Assembly: GCF_031157275.1 (NCBI RefSeq)
Contig: NZ_JAVIFW010000003.1
Coordinates: forward strand, 124,001-188,000
DNA from: Streptomyces sp. LHD-70
GTDB taxonomy: Bacteria; Actinomycetota; Actinomycetes; Streptomycetales; Streptomycetaceae
Length of the DNA stretch: 64,000 nt
Reading direction: 5' to 3'
The notes under the pieces are model-generated. The model saw only the letters and a program-made list of their open reading frames with translations, had not been told where the DNA came from and did no database searches. Of the stretch, positions 51,750-60,786 are shown piece after piece; the first letter of the stretch is position 1, and each line of letters begins with the position of its first letter. Made by a program: the position numbers and the translations under genes.

Positions 51750-53081
51750 GCCGGGGCGGGTGCGCGGCGGTCGGCGAGTCGGCCTGCGAGGGGGACCAGG
51801 GCGATCGCCGCCGCACCCACCAGGCCGGCCACCGCGAACGCCGTGAAGCCCCAGCTCTCGTTGCCGTTGGCGGCGAGCGCCCCGCCCAGCCACGGGCCGA
51901 GGACCGCGCCGGTACGCCCGACCCCGGTCACCCAGCCGAGCCCGGCGGCCCGCTCGCCGGCGCCGTACACGGTGTCGGTCGCGGCGTACACCATCACCTG
52001 CGCGATGAACAGCCACACACCGGTGATCGCCACGACCACGTAGGTGACGCCGAGCGGCAGCTGCTCCCTGAGGAGCAGCGCACCCGCGGCCGTGAGCACG
52101 AACCACAGCGCCGACACCCGCACCGCGCCGAACCGGTCCGCGGTACGGCCCGCGATCAGCATGCCGACGATGCCGCCCGCGTTGATGACCATCAGGAAGC
52201 TCACCGAGGACGTGAGGCCGTAGCCGGAGGCGCGCATCAGCTGCGGCAGCCACGTCGAAACCCCGTACACGAGCAGCAGCCCGCAGAACGAGGCGAGCCA
52301 GAGCAGCGGCGTCGACCCGCGCGTGCCCGGCGCGAACAGCGCGCGCACGGCGGCCAGTCGGCCCTTCACGCCGCTCGCGGGCGCCTCCACCGGCGTGGGC
52401 TCCGGCAGCCCGTACCGCACGGCCACCTCCCGCGCCCGCTCCCGCTGACCGCGCGCGAGCAGCACACCCGGCGACTCGGGCAGCAGCTTCAGGAGCAGCG
52501 GTACGGCGATCAGCGCGGGCGCGACCCCCGCCCAGAACACCCAGCGCCAGCCGACCGCGGGCGCGACGGTCAGGCCGAGACCCGTCGCCGCCCGCGTGGT
52601 ACGAGGTCATCAGGACGCCCGTGGTCAGCGCGGCCCGGCGCGGCGGCGCGAACTCCAGGACCATCGCCAGGCACAGCGGCATCAGACCGCCGAGCCCGAG
52701 CCCCGCCAGGAACCGCCCGGCACCGAAGAGCCCCGGCGACATGGCGAGCGCGCACACGGCACTGCCGAGCGAGAACAGCGTCACGCTCGCCACCAGCATC
52801 GGCCTGCGCCCCAGCCAGTCCGTGAGGTTCCCGGCGACCAGCGCGCCGATCAGCATCCCCAACGTGGTCCAGCTCCCGATCGTCCCCGCCGACGCGGGCG
52901 TCAGGCCGAGCCCCGGGTCGTCGAGCATGTGCGGCATGACGGCGCCGTAGATGTTCACGTCCATGCCGTCGAAGAACACGGCGAGCCAGCACAGCGCGAG
53001 CACGGGAAGGACGGATCGGAAGGTGTGTGCGGGGGCCGGGCCGGGCGGCTGCGGCTCGGCGGACGCGCGGGAAGAAGTCAT
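51722..53081 (-). pseudogene. pcaK: PcaK-like 4-hydroxybenzoate MFS transporter, frameshifted
   Basis: The aromatic acid:H+ symporter is encoded in two frames. The first part (53081 to about 52590) has FFDGMDVNIYGAVMP, GNLTDWLGRRPML and the helix 4-5 region to LMTSYHAGG. The rest (about 52585 to 51722) begins TGLGLTVAPAVGWRWVFWAG and runs to the normal end. About eight bases seem to be missing near 52584-52590, between HAGG and TGLG, where family members have a few more residues. Either the gene is broken or there is a sequencing error. It would import the pobA substrate. Confidence 0.85.
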
Positions 53082-53114
53082 GGCAGTCCCTGAATCCCTG
53101 GGAACGAGCGGCTT

Positions 53115-53129
53115 GTTCGCGTGGCGAAC
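53115..53129. promoter_or_regulatory. PobR-type operator upstream of pcaK
   Basis: GTTCGC-GTG-GCGAAC is a perfect 15-base palindrome, 34 bases before the pcaK ATG. It matches the pobA site at 12 of 15 positions. A wider GAAC-N9-GTTC pair overlaps its left side. The region 53082-53322 contains no gene. Confidence 0.65.
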
Positions 53130-53192
53130 TTCGCTTCACTGTTAGGAGCTGCATGAGTGTCGGGGCGGCGGGTGTGGCTGTCAATGAGTGGG

Positions 53193-53231
53193 ACACGCCC
53201 TTTTCACACGCCCTTTTCACGCGCCCTTCTC
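53193..53231. repeat. 13-bp tandem repeat
   Basis: Two identical units of ACACGCCCTTTTC are followed by a diverged third. Lies in the pcaK-acetyltransferase intergenic region. Confidence 0.85.
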
Positions 53232-53322
53232 GCGAGCCCTTGGTGGCCGCCCCCGCCCCGCTGCGAGCAGCGTCACGACCCGGTACGGGAATACGAACGT
53301 CCCACCGCACCTTGCACGCGAC

Positions 53323-54060
53323 ATGACCGCAGCACACCCCGCCCTCGACCCGCACGCCCCGACGCCCTCGGCTCCGCACCCCCTGGACCGGCCCACCCGC
53401 TCCGCGCTCACCGGGCCGCAGGCCCACCTCGCCGAGCGGCGCGGGCGTGTGCTGCGCTTCCCTGCCGACGTCTCACCCTGGCTCGCGCTGCCCGAGGACC
53501 CGCGGGCCGAGGACTGGGCGGATCTCGCCGCGCTCGTCGGCCCGGGCGGCACGTTCGCGCTCGCCGCGACGACGGACGTGACACCGCCTTCCGGCTGGGC
53601 CGAGACGTTCCGCGTCCCCGGCGTCCAGCTCGTCGACGACGGCGTGCGGGCTGCTCTCGATGAAGAGGCCGTACGGCTCGGCCCCGCCGACGTCCCGGAG
53701 ATGCTCGACCTCGTGGAGCGCACCCGCCCCGGACCGTTCCTGGCGCGCACCGTCGAACTCGGCGGGTACGTGGGCATCCGCCGCGGCGGCGCCCTCGTCG
53801 CGATGGCCGGGGAGCGGCTGCGGCCCCAGGGGTACGCCGAGATCAGCGGAGTCTGCACCGACCCCGCACACCGCGGCCAGGGCCTGGCCGCCCGGCTCGT
53901 CCTGGCCGTCTCGGCGGGCATCAGGGCACGCGGCGAGCTGCCGTTCCTGCACACCGGCGCCGAGAACACCGGAGCCATCCGCCTCTACGAATCCCTCGGC
54001 TTCCGGCTCCGCAGAGAGCTGCTGTTCTTCGGCCTGGAGGTCCCGGTGACGGCCTCTTAG
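53323..54060 (+). CDS. GNAT-family N-acetyltransferase (FR47-like)
   Basis: A 245-residue protein whose C-terminal half is a GNAT domain: ISGVCTDPAHRGQGLAARL with the acetyl-CoA loop, then LHTGAENTGAIRLYESLGFRL. The N-terminal 110 residues resemble the first half of FR47-type acetyltransferases. Substrate unknown. Start at ATG 53323; the longer frame upstream passes through the 13-bp repeat and looks non-coding. Confidence 0.82.
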   Translation: MTAAHPALDPHAPTPSAPHPLDRPTRSALTGPQAHLAERRGRVLRFPADVSPWLALPEDPRAEDWADLAALVGPGGTFALAATTDVTPPSGWAETFRVPGVQLVDDGVRAALDEEAVRLGPADVPEMLDLVERTRPGPFLARTVELGGYVGIRRGGALVAMAGERLRPQGYAEISGVCTDPAHRGQGLAARLVLAVSAGIRARGELPFLHTGAENTGAIRLYESLGFRLRRELLFFGLEVPVTAS

Positions 54061-54071
54061 GCGTGCCCCTC

Positions 54072-54220
54072 TAGGGGCGCGGGGCTGTGACATTTGCGGC
54101 TCCGCCGCGGGGCGCGACCAGCCACAACGGCGCGGCAGCCGAACGACAGCCTCGAACCGGGGCCCGGGGGCGAAGCCCCCGAAGCCGACGGCAGTCTTTC
54201 GGGAAGGGGCGGGGCGGGGA
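54072..54220 (+). repeat. Dispersed convergent-end element, copy 4
   Basis: Starts GGGGCGCGGGGCTGTGACAT, has GCGGCTCCGCCGC, CGACCAGCCACAACGGCG, and ends CTTTCGGGAAGGGGCGGGG. It matches copy 1 very closely over its first 60 bases. It fills the gap between the convergent acetyltransferase and betA genes; the remainder to 54307 contains no gene. Confidence 0.9.
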
Positions 54221-54307
54221 ACTAACCCAGCCTGTCCGGCGCTTGAGGGCAAGCCCCCGGGGCGGCCGACGGCACCGAGCCAACGGTGCGAGGACAGCCC
54301 CGGAGAC

Positions 54308-55966
54308 TCAACCCTTCCGCCCCCGATGCCGGTAGAACTCAGCGGTGGACGGCGCCAGCGGCGTATTGCCGAGAATCAGATCGGCCGCCTTCTCGGCAAG
54401 CATCATGACCGGCGCGTAAATGTTGCCGTTCGTCAGATACGGCATGGCCGAGGCGTCGACGACGCGCAGCCCCTCGACTCCGTGGACCCCCATGGTGGTC
54501 GGGTCCGTCACCGCCATGTCGTCGATGCCCATCTTGGCCGTGCACGACGGGTGGTACGCGGTCTCTGCGTCCCGGGCCACCCACTCCAGGACGGCCTCGT
54601 CGTCGCTCACCTCCGGGCCGGGCGACATCTCTCCCGCGTCGAACTCCGCGAAGGCGGGCTGCTTCAGGATGTCCCGGGCGACCTGGATGGCCTCGATCCA
54701 CTCCTTGCGGTCGTTGGGCGTGGAGAGGTAGTTGAACCGCAGCGCCGGGTGCTCGCCCGGATGCCCCGACTTGATCTTCACCGAGCCGCGCACATCGGAG
54801 TACATCGGCCCGATGTGCACCTGATAGCCGTGCTCGGCGTCCACCGGCGTGCCGTCGTAACGCACCGCGATCGGCAGGAAATGGAACATCAGGTTGGGGT
54901 AGTCCACCTCGTCGTTCCCGCGCACGAACCCACCGGCCTCGAAGTGGTTGGTGGCCGCCGGGCCCGTATGGGACGTCATCCAGCGCATTCCGACAGCGGG
55001 CCGATTGCGCCATTTGATGAGGGGGTTGAACGAGATGGGCTGCTTGGAGGCGTGCTGCACATACACCTCCAAGTGGTCCTGGAGGTTCTCGCCGACGCCC
55101 GGCAGTTCATGCACCATCTCGATGCCGAGCCGGGTGAGTTCATCGGGATTGCCGACACCGGAGAGCTGAAGGAGCTGCGGGGTGTTGATGGCTCCGCCGG
55201 AGAGGATCACCTCGCCGCCGAACACCTCCTTCTGCTGCTTTCCGTACCGGCGATAGGCGACACCGACCGCCCGCTTCCCCTCGAAAAGCACCCGGTCCAC
55301 CTGCGCGAAGCACTGCACGGTGAGATTGGCGCGCTTCATCACCGGATGCAGATACGCCTGCGCCGCGGACCACCTGCGGCCGTCCTTGATGTTGCGGTCG
55401 AAGCGGGCGAAGCCCTCCTGCTTGTAGCCGTTGACGTCCGGAGTCAGGTCGTACCCGGCCTGCTGAGCGGCCTCCAGGAACGCCTCGAACAGCGGGTTGT
55501 CCGCCTTCCCGCGGTCCAGCCACAGCGGGCCGCCCTGACCGCGCCATTCGTCGGCGCCGGCCGCGCAGTGCTCCATCCGCTTGAAATACGGCAGGCAGTG
55601 CGCGTAGTCCCAGGTCTCCATTCCTGGATCGGCGGCCCAACGCTCCAGGTCCATGGGATTTCCGCGCTGGAAAATCATTCCGTTAATGGAACTCGAACCG
55701 CCCAGCAACTTGCCGCGCCCGTGACTGACCCTGCGGCCGTTCATGTGCGGCTCGGGCTCCGACTCGTAGCACCAGTCGTAGAGCGGATTGCCGATGATCA
55801 TGGTGAGGGCGGCCGGCATGTGCGTAAGCACGTCCCACTTGTAGTCCGGCCGTCCGGCCTCCAGGACCAGCACCCGGTTGGCGGGGTCCGCGCTCAGCCG
55901 ATTCGCCAGGGCGCACCCCGCAGAGCCGCCGCCGACAATGATGTAGTCAAATTCTGCCCGGCCCAT
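54308..55966 (-). CDS. betA: Choline dehydrogenase
   Basis: A 552-residue GMC flavoprotein: FAD motif [21 protein letters not shown] signature blocks [16 protein letters not shown] and [14 protein letters not shown], and the C-terminal catalytic region [10 protein letters not shown] and [17 protein letters not shown]. It oxidises choline to betaine aldehyde, the first step of glycine betaine synthesis. GGGAGC precedes the ATG. The divergent aldehyde dehydrogenase gene is broken, so the second step must depend on another enzyme. Confidence 0.93.
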   Translation of the reverse strand: MGRAEFDYIIVGGGSAGCALANRLSADPANRVLVLEAGRPDYKWDVLTHMPAALTMIIGNPLYDWCYESEPEPHMNGRRVSHGRGKLLGGSSSINGMIFQRGNPMDLERWAADPGMETWDYAHCLPYFKRMEHCAAGADEWRGQGGPLWLDRGKADNPLFEAFLEAAQQAGYDLTPDVNGYKQEGFARFDRNIKDGRRWSAAQAYLHPVMKRANLTVQCFAQVDRVLFEGKRAVGVAYRRYGKQQKEVFGGEVILSGGAINTPQLLQLSGVGNPDELTRLGIEMVHELPGVGENLQDHLEVYVQHASKQPISFNPLIKWRNRPAVGMRWMTSHTGPAATNHFEAGGFVRGNDEVDYPNLMFHFLPIAVRYDGTPVDAEHGYQVHIGPMYSDVRGSVKIKSGHPGEHPALRFNYLSTPNDRKEWIEAIQVARDILKQPAFAEFDAGEMSPGPEVSDDEAVLEWVARDAETAYHPSCTAKMGIDDMAVTDPTTMGVHGVEGLRVVDASAMPYLTNGNIYAPVMMLAEKAADLILGNTPLAPSTAEFYRHRGRKG

Positions 55967-56094
55967 GTCGCTCCCTGGTTTCTCGTCGAACGTCTCGTTG
56001 CACGCCCCCGCGGCACGCGCCCAACGTAATGCGTAATCAATTCATCGCGCACAACGGAAGAGCCGAATCCGGCGCAACCGAGAAGGGAATTCCC

Positions 56095-56358
56095 ACGTCC
56101 AGTCTGTATATCGACGGAGAGTGGGTGGCGGCAGCCGGGAGCCATGCGCGAGATCATCAATCCCTACGACCAGTCCGTGGTCCGCACCGTGGCCGAGGGG
56201 GGCCCGGCCGACGCCGAGGCCGCCGTGGCCGCCGCGCGGAAGGCCTTCGACGGCGACACCTGGCCGTCCTGGACCCCGCGTCGGCGGGCCGAACCGCCGC
56301 GCCGTACGGCCGAGTTGCTCCAGCGGGACCGCGAGGAGATCGCCCGCCTCTGCAAACG
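56095..56358 (+). pseudogene. betB: Betaine aldehyde dehydrogenase remnant
   Basis: The conceptual N-terminus SSLYIDGEWVAAAGSHA, then in the +1 frame REIINPYDQSVVRTVAEG, DAEAAVAAARKAFDG and LLQRDREEIARL, is that of a BetB-type aldehyde dehydrogenase. Three lesions are visible: the expected start ATG is ACG (56095-56097) although AAGGGA stands at correct spacing; a frameshift near 56143; and loss of everything beyond about residue 87 of some 490. It is divergent from betA. Confidence 0.82.
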
Positions 56359-56569
56359 TTCCGGCACCGGGGCCCTTAGGCCCTGTCTTCAAACTCCCGC
56401 CTGCCCCGAGACGCCCGGCACGTACGGACCGGCGCTTGAGGGCGGTGCGGACCACCCGGTCCCGCACCGCCCCCGCCTCGGGGGCCACGCACCGTGAGCG
56501 GTCGGCGCGCGATTGTCAGTGCCGGGTGCCACGCTGAACTCACCGACGACCCACGGAAGGAACCGCTTC

Positions 56570-57370
56570 ATGATCACTACGGACTTCGCCAACGGCGCCC
56601 CCTGTTTCCTCGACCTCGGAGCTCCCGACGTCCCGGCCGCCACGGCCTTCTACGGCGCCGTGCTGGGCTGGGACTTCGAGTCCATGGGCGACGGCGGGGA
56701 CATGGAGGGAGGCATGTTCCGCAGCGACGGCAAGCTCGTCGCCGGGCTCGGCAAGCTCACCGAGGCAGGCGCCCGCTCCGCCTGGATGATCTACTTCAAG
56801 GTCCCCGACGCGGACGCCGCGAAGCAGTCCGTCGAGACCGCGGGCGGCACCGTCCGGGTCGAGCCGATGGACCTCGAGGACTGGGGCCGCATGGCGCAGT
56901 TCAGCGACCCGCTGGGCGGCCAGTTCGCCGTCTGGCAGCCGGGCAAGGACTCCGGCGTCGAGAAGGTGGACGAGCCGGGTTCGCTGTCCTGGACGGAGCT
57001 CTACACGACCGACGCCGCGGCGGCGAAGGAGTTCTACACCAGCGTCCTCGGCTGGCAGTACAGCGACATGGACCTGCCCGGCGGCGGAGGCACGTACGTG
57101 CTCATCACCCCCGCCGACCAGCCGGAGGAGCGGATGCACGGCGGCATCATGCAGATGCCCGCCGAGCACCTCTCGCTGGCGAACGGCAAGCCGTACTGGC
57201 ACCCGGTCTTCAACGTCACCGACTGCGACGCCGCGGTCGCCAAGGTCACCGAGAACGGCGGCAGTGTGCAGATGGGGCCGGAGGACGCGGAGGGCGTCGG
57301 CCGGATGGCGGTCTGCGTGGACCCGGCCGGAGCGGACTTCGTCGTGCTCAAGCCGTCCGAGAGCAGCTGA
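56570..57370 (+). CDS. Two-domain VOC-family protein
   Basis: A 266-residue protein with two glyoxalase-like VOC domains (residues about 8-125 and 140-262). Each starts with a strand like CFLDLGAPDVPAATAFYGAVLGW or WTELYTTDAAAAKEFYTSVLGW. The type is common in Streptomyces and often listed as a hydroxylase or lyase, but without proven activity. Start ATG has GGAAGG upstream. Confidence 0.85.
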   Translation: MITTDFANGAPCFLDLGAPDVPAATAFYGAVLGWDFESMGDGGDMEGGMFRSDGKLVAGLGKLTEAGARSAWMIYFKVPDADAAKQSVETAGGTVRVEPMDLEDWGRMAQFSDPLGGQFAVWQPGKDSGVEKVDEPGSLSWTELYTTDAAAAKEFYTSVLGWQYSDMDLPGGGGTYVLITPADQPEERMHGGIMQMPAEHLSLANGKPYWHPVFNVTDCDAAVAKVTENGGSVQMGPEDAEGVGRMAVCVDPAGADFVVLKPSESS

Positions 57371-57470
57371 TCCTCGGGCGCGGATGTCGAGAACGCCCGG
57401 CCGGTTCCGCCATGGACGCACCAGCGTGCCGGACGGGCCACTCGACGCCACCGACGAAAGAGCGATCGCG

Positions 57471-57968
57471 ATGGAACCGACCGAGATCACGGAGGTCCTG
57501 AACCGGCCGATCAGCCAGGATCTCCTGGCCCGCGCCCTGACGCGCCTGGCCTATGTCGCCAAGGACGGCACACCGCGCTGCGTCCCGATCGGGTTCACCT
57601 GGAACGGCTCGGAGCTCGTTCTCTGCACCGCGAAGAACGCCCCGAAACTGCACGCGTTGCGCCAGAACCCGATGGTCGCCCTGACCATCGACACCGAGGT
57701 CCACCCGCCGAAAACTCTGCTCATCCGCGGGCGTGCCGAGCTGGACACCGTCGACGGCATCCCGGACGAGTACGTCCAGGTCAACGGCAGTTACGAGATG
57801 ACACCCGAGCAGCGCGTCGAGTGGGAGGCCGAGGTCCGCTCGCTCTACGACGGCATGGTGCGCATCGTCATCACGCCGACGTGGGCGAAGCTCATCGACT
57901 TCGAGACGACCCTGCCCAGCGCGGTCGAGGAGCTGATCCGGCAACGCGCGGAGCGCCAGCGGGCCTGA
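57471..57968 (+). CDS. Pyridoxamine 5'-phosphate oxidase-like flavin-binding protein
   Basis: A 165-residue split-barrel protein of the PNPOx-like family. LAYVAKDGTPRCVPIGFTWNG, ALTIDTEVHPPKTLLIRGRAEL and RIVITPTWAKLIDFET are typical strands. Members bind FMN, F420 or heme; the actual cofactor cannot be read from the sequence. It lies 100 bases after the VOC gene on the same strand and converges with dhaM. Confidence 0.8.
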   Translation: MEPTEITEVLNRPISQDLLARALTRLAYVAKDGTPRCVPIGFTWNGSELVLCTAKNAPKLHALRQNPMVALTIDTEVHPPKTLLIRGRAELDTVDGIPDEYVQVNGSYEMTPEQRVEWEAEVRSLYDGMVRIVITPTWAKLIDFETTLPSAVEELIRQRAERQRA

Positions 57969-58004
57969 GGGCTCTCGGTGCGCCGCCCCACGAGGCTGTA
58001 CGGA

Positions 58005-58040
58005 GGAGGGCCCGGCCGGTGCACACCGGCCGGGCCCTCC
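58005..58040. terminator. Bidirectional hairpin terminator
   Basis: GGAGGGCCCGGCCGGTG and CACCGGCCGGGCCCTCC are perfect 17-base arms with a two-base loop, between the convergent PNPOx-like and dhaM genes. Confidence 0.85.
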
Positions 58041-58057
58041 CGTCGTATCCGGGGGGC

Positions 58058-58468
58058 TCACTCCTTGCGGTAGCCGTACGCCTCGCGGGCCGCCGTCTCC
58101 ACCGCGTTCAGGTCCGCGCCCGCCGAGGCCGTGACCACCGCCGCGACCGCGCCCTCCACGAACGGGGCGTCCACCAGGCGTGCGCCGTCCGGGAGTTCGT
58201 CGCCCTCGGCGAGCAGGGCCTTCACGGTGAGCACCGCGCTGCCCAGGTCGACCAGGAGCGCGACGCCCGCGCCCCGGTCCACGGAACGGGCCGCCCGCGC
58301 GATCAGCTCCGAGCTCGTACCCAGGTCGCCGCCCTCCGTGCCGCCCGCCGCCGCGACCGGGGCCGTGCCGGCGCCGCCCGCGAGGCCGGTCGCCAGCTCG
58401 GCGACGGACGAGGCGACGGCCGCGCTGTGCGACACCAGGACGACGCCCACCTGCTTGCCGTCGCTCAT
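58058..58468 (-). CDS. dhaM: Dihydroxyacetone kinase phosphotransferase subunit DhaM
   Basis: A 136-residue EIIA-Man-type protein. The phospho-accepting His is about residue 14 in VVLVSHSAAVA; GTSSELIARA and LLVDLGSAVLTVKALL follow. It passes phosphate from the PTS to DhaL-bound ADP. There is no extra HPr or EI domain, unlike in E. coli DhaM. The ATG overlaps the dhaL stop. Confidence 0.92.
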   Translation of the reverse strand: MSDGKQVGVVLVSHSAAVASSVAELATGLAGGAGTAPVAAAGGTEGGDLGTSSELIARAARSVDRGAGVALLVDLGSAVLTVKALLAEGDELPDGARLVDAPFVEGAVAAVVTASAGADLNAVETAAREAYGYRKE

Positions 58469-59088
58469 ACGGCGCCCCCGGCGGTCTCGGCGGTCTCGGC
58501 GAGCGCGGTGAACAGCAGGGCCGAGGACGTCGCGCCGGGATCCTGGTGGCCGATGCTGCGTTCGCCCAGATAGCTCGCGCGACCCTTGCGGGCCTGCAAC
58601 GGAATCGTCGCCTCCGCTCCCTTGTCGGCGGCGTCGCGCGCCGCGTCGAAGGAGGCCGGCAGGGCGTCGACCGCCGGAATCAGCGCGTCCAGCATCGTCT
58701 TGTCGCCGGGCGCGGCCCCGCCGAGCTTCGCCACCGCGTCGACGCCCGCGCGCAGCCCCTGCGCCAGCTCCTCGCGCGACACCTCGCCCGCGTCGCCGAG
58801 CGTCTTGCCGGTGGTACGGAGCAGCGTGCCGTAGAGCGGGCCGGACGCCCCGCCCACCTTCGAGATCAACTGCCGCCCCGCCAGGGCGAGGAGAGCACCG
58901 GGCGCGGTGGCGTCGCTCCCGTCGAGCGCCTCGGTCACGGCCGCGAAGCCGCGCCGCAGGTTGGCGCCGTGGTCCGCGTCGCCGATCGCCGAGTCGAGCT
59001 CGGTCAGCCGGTCCGCCTCCCGGTCCACGGCCGATGCGGCGGTGGTCAGCCAGCGGCGGAAGAAGTCGCCGTCGAGCACGTCGAGCAC
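58465..59088 (-). CDS. dhaL: Dihydroxyacetone kinase ADP-binding subunit DhaL
   Basis: A 207-residue DhaL with the nucleotide/Mg motif IGDADHGANLRRGF and GGASGPLYGTLL, ending GHQDPGATSSALLF. GTG 59088 is chosen as start since GGAGG lies four to five bases upstream and it gives the usual length; GTG 59112 is the alternative. Middle gene of dhaKLM. Confidence 0.9.
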   Translation of the reverse strand: MLDVLDGDFFRRWLTTAASAVDREADRLTELDSAIGDADHGANLRRGFAAVTEALDGSDATAPGALLALAGRQLISKVGGASGPLYGTLLRTTGKTLGDAGEVSREELAQGLRAGVDAVAKLGGAAPGDKTMLDALIPAVDALPASFDAARDAADKGAEATIPLQARKGRASYLGERSIGHQDPGATSSALLFTALAETAETAGGAV

Positions 59089-59140
59089 AAGTCCTCCAAG
59101 TTCGGTGGTCACCGGCCTGTGCGAGCTCCGGGTTCCCTGG

Positions 59141-60133
59141 TCACATGCCCCAACGCAGCCCGGGCGTACGCACCGGAGCGTCCCACAGGCCGAGGAGTTC
59201 CTCGTCGATCTGGCACAGGGTCACGGAGGCGCCCGCCATGTCGAGGGACGTCACATAGTTGCCGACCAGGACGCGGGCGACGGCGACGTTCCGCTCCGCC
59301 AGGACGCGCTGCACCTCGGCGTGGAAGCCGTACAGCTCGAGCAGGGGCGTGGCACCCATGCCGTTGACGAGCAGCAGCACCGGGTTGCGCGGCCGCAGGT
59401 CCTCCAGGACGGCGTCCACGGCGAAGTCGGCGATCTCCCTGGACGTCATCATGGCGCGCCGCTCCCGGCCCGGCTCGCCGTGGATGCCGACCCCCAACTC
59501 CAGCTCACCGGCAGGCAGTTCGAAGGTCGGGCTGCCCTTCGCGGGTGTCGTGCAGGCGCTCAGGGCGACGCCGAGGCTGCGGGAGTTCTCGTTGACGCGC
59601 CGCGCGATCGCCTCGACCCGCTCCAGGGGCGCCCCGGCGTCGGCGGCCGCGCCCGCGATCTTCTCGACGAAGAGGGTGGCGCCGGTGCCGCGCCGGCCCG
59701 CGGTGTAGAGGCTGTCGGTCACGGCCACGTCGTCGTCGACGAGGACCTTGGCGACCTGGATGCCCTCGTCCTCGGCGAGTTCGGCGGCCATGTCGAAGTT
59801 CAGCACGTCACCGGTGTAGTTCTTCACCACGAACAGCACGCCCTTGCCGCTGTCCACAGCCGCAGCCGCCCGCACCATCTGGTCCGGCACGGGCGAGGTG
59901 AACACCTCCCCGGGACAGGCCGCCGACAGCATCCCGGGCCCCACGAACCCCCCGTGCAACGGCTCGTGCCCGGACCCGCCCCCGGAGACGAGCGCCACCT
60001 GGTCGGCGACGGGCGCGTCCCGCCGTACGATCACCCGGTTCTCGACGTCGACCGTCAACTCGGGGTGCGCGGCCGCCATCCCGCGCAAGGCGTCGGCCAC
60101 TACGGTCTCGGGGACGTTGATGAGCATTCTCAC
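59141..60133 (-). CDS. dhaK: Dihydroxyacetone kinase substrate-binding subunit DhaK
   Basis: A 330-residue DhaK: VALVSGGGSGHEPLHGGFVG, VKNYTGDVLNFDMA, and GIHGEPGRER with the His that binds dihydroxyacetone covalently. With DhaL and DhaM it makes dihydroxyacetone phosphate, using PEP as phosphate source. GTG 60133 fits the GGAGG site best; ATG 60127 is an alternative. Metabolically it feeds the same triose pool that GAPDH uses. Confidence 0.92.
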   Translation of the reverse strand: MRMLINVPETVVADALRGMAAAHPELTVDVENRVIVRRDAPVADQVALVSGGGSGHEPLHGGFVGPGMLSAACPGEVFTSPVPDQMVRAAAAVDSGKGVLFVVKNYTGDVLNFDMAAELAEDEGIQVAKVLVDDDVAVTDSLYTAGRRGTGATLFVEKIAGAAADAGAPLERVEAIARRVNENSRSLGVALSACTTPAKGSPTFELPAGELELGVGIHGEPGRERRAMMTSREIADFAVDAVLEDLRPRNPVLLLVNGMGATPLLELYGFHAEVQRVLAERNVAVARVLVGNYVTSLDMAGASVTLCQIDEELLGLWDAPVRTPGLRWGM

Positions 60134-60344
60134 GGGTACCTCCGACAGATGTGCGGGGTTCGGCGGGCTGATACCGAGCCGATGCCGCGTCTGGTGACGG
60201 ATCGTCAGGTGTTGGGCTCGGCTCACGGGCCTCAGTATCGATCGGCTTCGGCCGCGGGTCACGGCTTTCGGCGGGCCGTCTGGAATGTTCTCGGTCGGCG
60301 CGCCTGCTACCCGGGACGAGCGGGTGCTCCCTCGCGACCGCAGC

Positions 60345-60650
60345 GGTGCGGAATCCGCAGTTGCCGCTGCTGGATCCGGGGGTGTTGGCCGAGCGTGCGG
60401 CCACGCGGTAGCGGTGGCAGAAGGAGTCGTGGCAGAGGTAGGAGCCACCTCGGATGACTCGACGGGTCCCGCTGTCGGGGCCTTGAGGGTCCTGGGCCGG
60501 CGCGTGGGTGTAGTAGTCGGCGGCGAACCAGTCCGCGCACCACTCCCACACGTTGCCGCTCACCTCGTACAGGCCGAAGCCGTTCGGCGGGTACGAGCGC
60601 ACCGGAGCGGTCGCGAGCCATCCGTCGTCGCCCGTGTTGGCGTGCGGGAT
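60345..60650 (-). pseudogene. Second formylglycine-generating enzyme, C-terminal remnant
   Basis: About 100 residues match the end of an FGE: PPNGFGLYEVSGNVWEWCADWF, RVIRGGSYLCHDSFCHRYRVAARS and GNCGFRTA, including the active-site cysteine pair. The first some 180 residues are missing. The frame has no stop after GFRTA and continues for more than 150 codons over the dhaK 5' end. It is clearly different in sequence from the intact FGE at 45.2 kb. The junction is near 60645. Confidence 0.78.
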
Positions 60651-60786
60651 CTTCCTCTGGGTCCTCGTCATCCTGATGGCGGTCAACGGCGCCTTCCTCA
60701 CGCTCCTTTACGGGACGTACGCCAAGGACGTCACCCGCGTCCAGGAGGAACCGGACCGGCGACGGACGGCAGCCCTCGCGCCCTGA
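60646..60786 (+). pseudogene. Membrane protein 3' fragment
   Basis: On the plus strand a hydrophobic segment GIFLWVLVILMAVNGAFLTLL followed by YGTYAKDVTRVQEE and a short hydrophilic tail looks like the last helix and C-terminus of a membrane protein. Upstream the frame runs into the antisense of the FGE remnant, so the two fragments meet head-on at about 60645. Family not recognised. Confidence 0.45.

Noticed and set aside
50148..53081. A 977-codon open frame starting with the PcaK N-terminus
   Set aside because: After the frameshift near 52587 it runs through antisense of pcaK, pobA and the control region; the composition is that of shadow coding.
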